Source of the DNA: Treponema sp. UBA4326
GTDB lineage: Bacteria; Spirochaetota; Spirochaetia; Treponematales; Treponemataceae
Direction: 5' to 3'
DNA: 12,317 bases
NCBI GenBank assembly: GCA_002393835.1
Contig: DGTW01000355.1
Span: 1-12,317 of the forward strand
Position 1 is the first letter of the stretch. The number at the start of each line of letters is the position of its first letter. The notes beneath the pieces are model-generated. The model searched no databases and was not told where the DNA came from. It saw only the letters and a program-made list of their open reading frames with translations. Below are positions 7,129 through 12,317 of the stretch, one piece after another. The translations under genes and the position numbers were made by a program.

Positions 7129-9504
7129 TTATTGTTTATTTTCTTGTTTGACTGTTTTCTCTTTTCCAAATGGCTTTATGATATAAAGCAAAGCCGGGGT
7201 AATTGTGTAGTCGGCAAGCAAGGCTCCTGCCAGACCGATTACGGACAAAAAACCGATGACGAAAAGGTAATGCAGGGGACTGAACATGTAGACCGCAAAA
7301 ATCGTGCACAAAATAAATGTGGTCATAAACATGGATTTACCGATTTCCCTGAAAGAAGCTTCCATGGCCGCCTTATAAGAGCCGTAAATTTCCAGGCCGT
7401 ATTTTAAGTGAGTGGTCAAGTGAATTGTATCATCAACGGCAATTCCCAGAATGAGGGGCATTACGGTCATTGTGGAGAAGTCCAGTGGATACTTAAAGAA
7501 GCCCATTGTTGCCGCCACAAGGAAAACTGGAGCCACATTTGGAATCATGCTGATTAGGCCGGTGCCAAGACTTGCAAAAGCAATTATCAAGAGCAGGGCA
7601 ATGACGATGAAAGAAAAACCGAAAGATTTAAGCTCACCACGAACCATGCGGCTGCTCATTTCTGCATATTCAATCATGTCGCCCAAAATCGTGCTGTGAG
7701 CCTGCGGGAAAAGTTCTGCCAGTTTTTTATCGATTTCTGCGACATTTTCCGTGGCTTCCTCTGTGTCATAGTAAGCCATATCAATACTCAAAGCGACTGT
7801 TCGGAATTCATCGTCCATAGATTCTGAAAAATCCTTTGACATTTCTATAGAAGAAAGTTCCAGAAGCTGAGTCAGGACATAATCATCCTGAGGAATCGTG
7901 TAAAATTCTTTCTGACCCTCGTTCAGTGCCCTGTTCATTTCTTTGAGGATGTCAGTAACGGAAGTAACTCTGGCTTTTCCGCCAGACACTTTCGTAAGGG
8001 AAAGAGTGGAAAGGAAATTCTCAAACTCGCAGAGGGAAGCCATAACTTCAGGCCGCTTGAAAGAACCTTCTTCGTCATAAGAAATCATTACCGAATAGCT
8101 GTACTGATTGCCCAATTTTTGCTTTGTAAGCTCGTAACGGGCCTTTGAATGGGGCATTTTGTCTCCAGCAATCGAAAGCACATCAATTTTAACGCTAACC
8201 TTGAGCATAAAGGGGACACAAATTGCAAAGACAAGTAATGAAAGGGCAACGATAAGCCAGCTTCGTTTTTGCAACATTCCTGCCCAGCGGGAAAAAGCCA
8301 TGTCAATTTTTGTGGCTCCCTTTTCATTTGAGGCAGAGGGGGCACGGTCTTTTCCAAAAGAAAGAAACAGCGGAATTAAAAGAGCTACATAGAGGTAAAC
8401 TGCAATGACCACCAGAGATGCAGTTTTTCCCATCCAGGCGACCGGCTTCATGTCAACGAGAGCAAAGCTGATGAGGGAAGCAACGGTTGTAATCACCGTA
8501 AAAAGGACAGACCAACCACATTCTTCCACAGTTTTTTCTACTGATTCTTTTCTTTTTCCTGTCCTGCGGAAATAGAGCTTAAACATATTGATGTAGTGAA
8601 TTGAATAGCCAACGGAAAGTGCCATTCCCAAAAGAATCGGAAGAGTGATAAGCGTGGCATCGGCTTTTACTCCAAAATAGGCCATTCCTCCCATGACAGA
8701 GGCAATCGCTCCCAGAGTAGCCAAAGCCGGGATAATTACTCCCAAAGGAGTATGAACGAAGATAATCAGGAAGACCAGCATAACAAGAAAGCCAAGAGCC
8801 ACCCTCAGCATGTAATCAGGATATTCGTAAATTTCGTCCTGGGCATCTGAGAAAGGCTGTCCACTGCCATAAAGCTTGAATGAATCTGACTTAAATTCAG
8901 GGCTATTAAGAATATCATTCAGCGCATATCCGACTTTAAGAGATTCTTCATCGGCATTTCCCTCATACGGCTCAAGCGTAAGTAAAATCCAACATTCCTT
9001 GCCGTCATCGCTTACCAGGGAATTTATGAGGGAGTTTGTCTTTTCGCTTCCCCGCATGATAAAATCTCTTTTTTTCTTAAGCTCAGCCGGATCCGAAGGA
9101 ATTCCCTTCTCATAAGGCTTAACGACTTCAAAACCTTCTTCGTTTCCCACAGGAATATCGACTTCAATTAGGGATGTAAGGTTCTTAGCGTATGGAATTT
9201 GCATGAGCCTGTCACCAAGCTCCTGAATAAGATGCAGACTGGACTCCGAAAAAACATCGTCGGTTACAAGAAGAATTCCGAGGCTGTGATTATTTCCGAA
9301 AATTTCTTCGTAGTGCTTTTTGTCTATTTTGATTTTGTCAGCATCTCCATACCAGCCATCGGTACCGTTCACCATTTTGAAACGGCTCAAACCAGAACAA
9401 CAAAGGATCGTAAGAACCAGAAAGACAGCAAGAATTCGAAAGCGGTACTTTATCTGAAAACGACCAATTGAAGCAAAAATAGAGTTGATTTTAGAAACAG
9501 TCAT
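7129..9504 (-). CDS. RND superfamily (MMPL-type) exporter
   Basis: A 791-residue inner-membrane exporter, probably driven by proton flow. It has the two-repeat RND plan: one helix (about 23-40), a large external loop, a helix cluster (about 232-383), a second single helix (about 414-434), a second external loop and a final cluster (about 626-775). The second repeat keeps the proton-relay motif GIAVDDTIHL (687-696). The matching place in the first repeat reads GMALSVGYSIHY (293-304), with Gly299 where Asp is usual. It is short compared with AcrB-type pumps (about 1,050 residues) and closest in plan to MMPL/HpnN-like lipid exporters. No adaptor or TolC-like gene is present; a LolA-like gene follows at 13 bp. 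ATG 9504 has AGGAG upstream. It is the first gene of a six-gene operon. Confidence 0.9.
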   Translation of the reverse strand: MTVSKINSIFASIGRFQIKYRFRILAVFLVLTILCCSGLSRFKMVNGTDGWYGDADKIKIDKKHYEEIFGNNHSLGILLVTDDVFSESSLHLIQELGDRLMQIPYAKNLTSLIEVDIPVGNEEGFEVVKPYEKGIPSDPAELKKKRDFIMRGSEKTNSLINSLVSDDGKECWILLTLEPYEGNADEESLKVGYALNDILNSPEFKSDSFKLYGSGQPFSDAQDEIYEYPDYMLRVALGFLVMLVFLIIFVHTPLGVIIPALATLGAIASVMGGMAYFGVKADATLITLPILLGMALSVGYSIHYINMFKLYFRRTGKRKESVEKTVEECGWSVLFTVITTVASLISFALVDMKPVAWMGKTASLVVIAVYLYVALLIPLFLSFGKDRAPSASNEKGATKIDMAFSRWAGMLQKRSWLIVALSLLVFAICVPFMLKVSVKIDVLSIAGDKMPHSKARYELTKQKLGNQYSYSVMISYDEEGSFKRPEVMASLCEFENFLSTLSLTKVSGGKARVTSVTDILKEMNRALNEGQKEFYTIPQDDYVLTQLLELSSIEMSKDFSESMDDEFRTVALSIDMAYYDTEEATENVAEIDKKLAELFPQAHSTILGDMIEYAEMSSRMVRGELKSFGFSFIVIALLLIIAFASLGTGLISMIPNVAPVFLVAATMGFFKYPLDFSTMTVMPLILGIAVDDTIHLTTHLKYGLEIYGSYKAAMEASFREIGKSMFMTTFILCTIFAVYMFSPLHYLFVIGFLSVIGLAGALLADYTITPALLYIIKPFGKEKTVKQENKQ

Positions 9505-9544
9505 TCAGTACTCCTATAATTTATTATCTGCAATAATATCAATT

Positions 9545-9573
9545 ATTATACAATGCTTTCAGTTATTTTTCAG
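9545..9573 (-). promoter_or_regulatory. Promoter of the six-gene operon
   Basis: On the minus strand a perfect TATAAT lies at 9545-9550, about 40 bases upstream of the exporter start. Seventeen bases further up is a weak -35 (CTGAAA, 9568-9573; 4 of 6 consensus bases). A small palindrome, AATAAT(9532-9537)/ATTATT(9542-9547) with a 4-base centre, overlaps the -10 box and could be an operator, though AT-rich DNA makes such symmetry common. Confidence 0.55.
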
Positions 9574-9616
9574 ATTTTTTTTCATTTTTTGCAATTTTTT
9601 TAAATTCCCTAACAAC

Positions 9617-9645
9617 TTGCTAAAAATCTCTCTAGGACTTACAAT
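9617..9645 (+). promoter_or_regulatory. Promoter of acyltransferase copy 2
   Basis: TTGCTA (9617-9622) and TACAAT (9640-9645) are separated by 17 bases. This places a start about 23 bases before the start codon, with AGAGGA (9665-9670) as ribosome-binding site. It is divergent from the operon promoter and shares the -35 box, AAAATC and spacing with the promoter of copy 1. Confidence 0.7.
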
Positions 9646-9674
9646 GAAAGCTACAACATTTTTTAGAGGAATTT

Positions 9675-10571
9675 ATGGCACTTTCAATTCGCGAAAAATA
9701 CGCTGATATGTTCAAATCGCTGGCAAACCTTTCCGTTGCAGCGGCTAAAATCGACGAGACAAATGTTTATCAAAAAGAAAATCCACAAACACGAAAGTTC
9801 ATGGATGCCCTTGTCGCAGAAAATATGGCAGAGGGAAGCCGACTTGAAGGCAAAGAAAACTTCCGTGCTTTTTTGGATGCCGTCAAGTCAGGAAAACACG
9901 GTCTTATCCTCATGGAACACTACTCAAACACAGACTTGCCAGCCCTCTGCTACCTTTTGGAGCATGATTTGGGCGAAGAAGGCAAAGACCTTTCAAAGCG
10001 AATCGTCGCCATTGCAGGAATGAAACTCAACGAAGCAAATCCTCTGGTTCGGGCTTTTGCAGAGAGCTTTACCCGTGTCGTCATTTACCCCACCCGCTCA
10101 CTGGATAAGGCAGAGGCAAATGCCCAGTCAGAGCAGGAAAGGCTCGAAGAAGAAAAAAGAGCGAGAACAATCAATCTTGCGGCTATGCGGGCCATGGATA
10201 AATGCAAGCGGGACGGCGAAGTAATTCTTGTTTTCCCCAGCGGAACCCGCTACCGCCCGGGCCACCCAGAGACAAAGCGTGGCTTGCGCGAAATTGACTC
10301 ATACCTTCGCATGTTTGATGTAATGATTTTGGTCACAATCAACGGAAGTGCCCTCACCATCGACATGAATAATCCCGATGACATGCTGGCTGATTTAGTC
10401 GCACCGGATGTACAGATTTTTACGGCAAGCCCCGTAATGGAATGCAAGCAATTCCGAAAAGATTACCTTGCAACCCTTCCGGCAGACGAGGCAGACCCAA
10501 AACAAAAAGTCATCGACCGCATTATGGAGATTTTTGACGAGCAGCACGCAAAAATCGAAAAATTGCGATAA
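9675..10571 (+). CDS. PlsC/GPAT-like soluble acyltransferase, copy 2
   Basis: A second 298-residue acyltransferase with the same catalytic motifs: HYSNTD at 82-87 and FPSGTRYRPG at 187-196. It differs from copy 1 at 15 positions (3, 19, 72, 152, 154, 157, 216, 242, 255, 256, 270, 271, 273, 282, 292). These are mostly conservative and none is in a motif. The DNA is much less alike: two hand-aligned stretches totalling 125 bases show 22 differences, almost all silent. The copies are thus old, or one came from a related strain, and both are held under protein-level selection. It is transcribed opposite to copy 1, so the two flank the operon as an inverted pair about 8.7 kb apart. The start is ATG 9675 with AGAGGA upstream. 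No T-rich terminator follows. Whether the two enzymes divide acyl donors or acceptors between them is unknown. Confidence 0.88.
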   Translation: MALSIREKYADMFKSLANLSVAAAKIDETNVYQKENPQTRKFMDALVAENMAEGSRLEGKENFRAFLDAVKSGKHGLILMEHYSNTDLPALCYLLEHDLGEEGKDLSKRIVAIAGMKLNEANPLVRAFAESFTRVVIYPTRSLDKAEANAQSEQERLEEEKRARTINLAAMRAMDKCKRDGEVILVFPSGTRYRPGHPETKRGLREIDSYLRMFDVMILVTINGSALTIDMNNPDDMLADLVAPDVQIFTASPVMECKQFRKDYLATLPADEADPKQKVIDRIMEIFDEQHAKIEKLR

Positions 10572-10574
10572 AAA

Positions 10575-10703
10575 AACCGCCACAAGCTCATGCGCTAGGG
10601 CATGGAAACCCAAAGCAGCCACAGGCTATGAGCGGTTAGCGAAGGAAATCGAGCACGACAACGAAAGTGCTCGCGGAAGGCCCGCCCCCTAGCGAAAGCT
10701 AGG
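10575..10703. repeat. GC-rich stem-loop cluster between convergent genes
   Basis: The 140-bp gap between acyltransferase copy 2 and the TPR gene is full of inverted repeats. These are AACC/GCTCAT (10575-10578, 10586-10591) pairing with ATGAGC/GGTT (10628-10637), CGAGCAC/GTGCTCG (10650-10656, 10667-10673), and CCTAGC-GAAA-GCTAGG (10688-10703), a 6-bp stem with a GAAA tetraloop. CGCTAGGG (10593-10600) is also complementary to CCCTAGCG (10687-10694). No T-run follows, so it is not a standard terminator. A dispersed intergenic repeat or a structured RNA are both possible. Confidence 0.45.
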
Positions 10704-10711
10704 AAAGCGCC

Positions 10712-12040
10712 CTAAGAATCAATCTTTTTCAAAATCTTAATGAGGCCGTTCTTATCCACCAAATCGATAGGACGGCCTTCTGCGTATTTACGGCCTTCTT
10801 CACTAAAAAGACCAGCCGTAATACAAACGCCCTTATCAGCCTTTGCCTCCGAAACCCTGGCATGGAACTCACGCACATACAAATCGGCCACGGCACCAGT
10901 CGTTCTGTAAAAACGGAAAATATGAGTCTCTTCTGAACGAATAAACTCAACGCTGACAAGAATCTCGATATTGTCCGGGGAGACAGAAATATCAACTATT
11001 TTTGCAACTGCCTTCTGGTAATATTTCATAACGATTCTTCGGCAAAGGGAAACAAAATCGCTTGAACTTGCCATCAGGTAGGTCTGGAGATTTTTGTTCT
11101 GATTAAGCTCTGAATAGCGGGAAATAAGCTGGGGAACATCCTTGTACTGGGGATTTATGGCCTGAATTTCCTGCAAGTTGTTGATACCCTTGCCAATCGC
11201 TTTTTGGGCAAAATAAGCCAGAGCCAGCCGGTAACGAGTTTCAATTGCCACATCCGGGCTTGCATTCTGATGTTTAAGACCAATTTCAAAATCCTGAATC
11301 GCTTTATCGGCCTCGCCTATTTTTAGATGGAACATTCCTGCCGCGAGACAAGCCCTTGCTCCAAATTCCGGATCAGGACGCAAATGCATAAAAACTTTGA
11401 TTGCCTTTTCGCCATAGCCGCTTTCGTTCATGCCGTCTGCCATAGCAAAAAGAGCCTCTTTGTTCTCTGGATTTTCATCCAAGGCTCTTTTGAGATAAGG
11501 AAGGGATTCCCTGTAATGCTTGGCCTTGTAAAGCGAAAGACCAAGCGGTGAATTTATTCCGCCAGCCTCAGGTTTAATCACGATGACCTTTTTAAAACGA
11601 GGAACGGCTTTTTCAAATTCATCGTTTTTGTAAAATGCTGTTCCAAGATAATAATTGACTTCAAAATCATTTGGATTTATTTGAGCCGCAGTACTCAGAC
11701 CTTTAAAAGCTTCTGCAATTTTATTGAGTTTGACCGCACAAATTCCCTGACGGAGAGAAGCCCTGAACACATCGATTTCTTTGTGTGCCGGTGCAATGCT
11801 CATCTGGGTTTCATAGATTGGATAAGCCTTTTCCCAATCCCTGTCATTGTAGTACAAGTCTCCCAAGGCAATAAGAGCGTCTGCATTATGAGGATCCTGG
11901 GCTAGTTTTCTGCCTGCATCTTTTATAATTTGAGCACGACTTTTCTGTCGTCCGCCTTTTCCAGACTTTTTTCGAGTAGCAAATGAAATAACAATCGCGC
12001 CGAAAGCAACAATGATAACAATAGCGATTAAGGTATTCAT
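10712..12040 (-). CDS. Membrane-anchored TPR protein with C-terminal Mrr-like domain
   Basis: A 442-residue protein. An N-terminal membrane helix (about 3-21) is followed by basic residues and then TPR repeats (about 40-300; for example DALIALGDLYYNDRDWEKAY at 54-73 and VNYYLGTAFYKNDEFEKAV at 128-146). These are expected to face the cytoplasm and bind protein partners. The C-terminus (about 345-440) resembles the restriction-endonuclease-like Mrr domain: KGVCITAGLFSEEGRKYAE (403-421) and IDLVDKNGL (425-433) match that family's GVFxTT..F...A..YA..LIDG pattern. The expected catalytic Gln-x-Lys strand reads FRFYRT (375-380), so the nuclease centre seems lost and the domain may serve binding only. 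Start ATG 12040 has GAGGCG close upstream. It stands alone, convergent with acyltransferase copy 2. Its cellular role is unknown. Confidence 0.85.
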   Translation of the reverse strand: MNTLIAIVIIVAFGAIVISFATRKKSGKGGRQKSRAQIIKDAGRKLAQDPHNADALIALGDLYYNDRDWEKAYPIYETQMSIAPAHKEIDVFRASLRQGICAVKLNKIAEAFKGLSTAAQINPNDFEVNYYLGTAFYKNDEFEKAVPRFKKVIVIKPEAGGINSPLGLSLYKAKHYRESLPYLKRALDENPENKEALFAMADGMNESGYGEKAIKVFMHLRPDPEFGARACLAAGMFHLKIGEADKAIQDFEIGLKHQNASPDVAIETRYRLALAYFAQKAIGKGINNLQEIQAINPQYKDVPQLISRYSELNQNKNLQTYLMASSSDFVSLCRRIVMKYYQKAVAKIVDISVSPDNIEILVSVEFIRSEETHIFRFYRTTGAVADLYVREFHARVSEAKADKGVCITAGLFSEEGRKYAEGRPIDLVDKNGLIKILKKIDS

Positions 12041-12100
12041 ATCGCCTCTATTATCGGCAGAAAAAACGGAAAACTAAAAGTTGAAAATTGAAAAATATAA

Positions 12101-12226
12101 AGGGGGAGGTCTCCCCCTCGGCTACAACACCTCTCACTACGAGAAAATGCCCAAGTAAACTTGGTCACTTTCTCTCCGTTCGGGTGTTTACGCCTACCCC
12201 CTCTGCGGGCTCAAGCGCCGCCCGCA
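12101..12226. repeat. GC-rich palindromic element upstream of the sugar-kinase gene
   Basis: Three hairpins lie in a row in the divergent spacer: AGGGGGA-GGTC-TCCCCCT (12101-12107/12112-12118, 7 bp), a long imperfect hairpin GAGAAA..CCAAGT/ACTTGG..TTTCTC (12141-12174) and TGCGGGC/GCCCGCA (12204-12210/12220-12226, 7 bp). AACACC (12126-12131) pairs with GGTGTT (12183-12188), enclosing the middle hairpin. A second CCCCCT (12197-12202) can compete for the first AGGGGG arm. On the minus strand the first hairpin is followed by T-rich DNA and may act as a weak terminator. The GC content is well above the flanks. Dispersed repeat or leader RNA; not resolved. Confidence 0.5.
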
Positions 12227-12243
12227 ACGCCTGCTTAGAAATC

Positions 12244-12278
12244 CCTAGAACCTAGCACCTAAAACCTATCACCTAAAA
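12244..12278. repeat. Five imperfect 7-bp tandem repeats (CCTANNA)
   Basis: CCTA recurs at 12244, 12251, 12258, 12265 and 12272 with exact 7-base spacing. The units are CCTAGAA, CCTAGCA, CCTAAAA, CCTATCA and CCTAAAA, so five of five fit CCTANNA. The array ends just before the ribosome-binding site (AAGGAG, 12282-12287) of the next gene. Function unknown; it could be a protein-binding array or a site of copy-number change. Confidence 0.75.
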
Positions 12279-12293
12279 AACAAGGAGATAACA

Positions 12294-12317
12294 ATGAAAG
12301 TAGTAACATTCGGTGAA
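12294..12317 (+). CDS. Start of a probable PfkB-family sugar kinase (partial)
   Basis: Only eight codons are inside the window, reading MKVVTFGE. That opening is typical of PfkB/ribokinase-family kinases, especially 2-keto-3-deoxygluconate kinases and fructokinase-like enzymes, where it continues with a substrate-binding loop. AAGGAG at 12282-12287, six bases before ATG, is a good ribosome-binding site and supports a genuine start. The gene is divergent from the TPR gene. The substrate cannot be told from eight residues. Confidence 0.6.

Noticed and set aside
69..10571. The inverted acyltransferase copies as ends of a composite transposon
   Set aside because: No transposase, no terminal inverted repeats of insertion-sequence type and no target duplications are visible. 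DNA identity between copies, about 82% in samples, is too low for a recent mobile event.
10712..12040. Active restriction endonuclease
   Set aside because: Only the late Mrr-like motifs are visible and the Gln-x-Lys strand is missing. No methyltransferase or specificity gene is nearby.
12050..12078. Promoter for the TPR gene (GATAAT at 12050-12055, TTTAGT at 12073-12078)
   Set aside because: Transcription would begin only about 3 bases before the start codon, removing the ribosome-binding site, and the -35 match is poor.
12244..12278. CRISPR array
   Set aside because: Repeat units are 7 bp with no spacers, and no cas gene is present.

Overview
The window looks like chromosomal DNA from a spirochete, most likely a host-associated Treponema. 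Supporting signs are AT-rich intergenic DNA, a relaxed spirochete-type lipobox (Ile-Phe-Ser-Cys), and STAS/kinase fusions of a kind I associate with Treponema and Fibrobacter. The assignment rests on protein style and recall, not on a search, so the genus is an inference.

Layout. At 69-965 (minus) lies a soluble PlsC/GPAT-like acyltransferase with its own promoter and terminator. Upstream of it is a tRNA-Ala(CGC) gene (1077-1149, minus), followed by a strong hairpin terminator. From 9504 down to 1177 runs a tight six-gene minus-strand cluster: RND/MMPL exporter, LolA-like periplasmic protein, amino acid:cation symporter with an extra N-terminal domain, tyrosine-phosphatase-like lipoprotein, and two tandem STAS-kinase fusion proteins. 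Gaps are 13, 11, -4 (overlap), 17 and 26 bp, so one transcript is likely. A divergent promoter region (9505-9674) then leads into a second, plus-strand acyltransferase (9675-10571), about 95% identical in protein to the first. A membrane-anchored TPR protein with a C-terminal Mrr-like domain (10712-12040, minus) comes next. The last 250 bases hold a GC-rich palindromic element, five 7-bp tandem repeats and the first eight codons of a probable PfkB-family sugar kinase (plus).

How the genes may work together. The first two operon genes resemble an RND exporter/LolA-like pair that moves lipid or lipoprotein cargo across the envelope. The next four may form a signalling-controlled transport unit. 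The symporter carries a cytoplasmic domain resembling a decayed RsbW/SpoIIAB-type GHKL ATPase, and the two downstream genes encode STAS domains, the usual partners of such ATPases, fused to APH-like kinase domains. I propose a partner-switch module controlling uptake of a neutral amino acid. This is an inference from domain content and gene order. The two acyltransferase copies flank the cluster in inverted orientation and share a promoter core. No insertion sequence, phage gene or CRISPR array is visible. No gene-free stretch exceeds about 255 bases.
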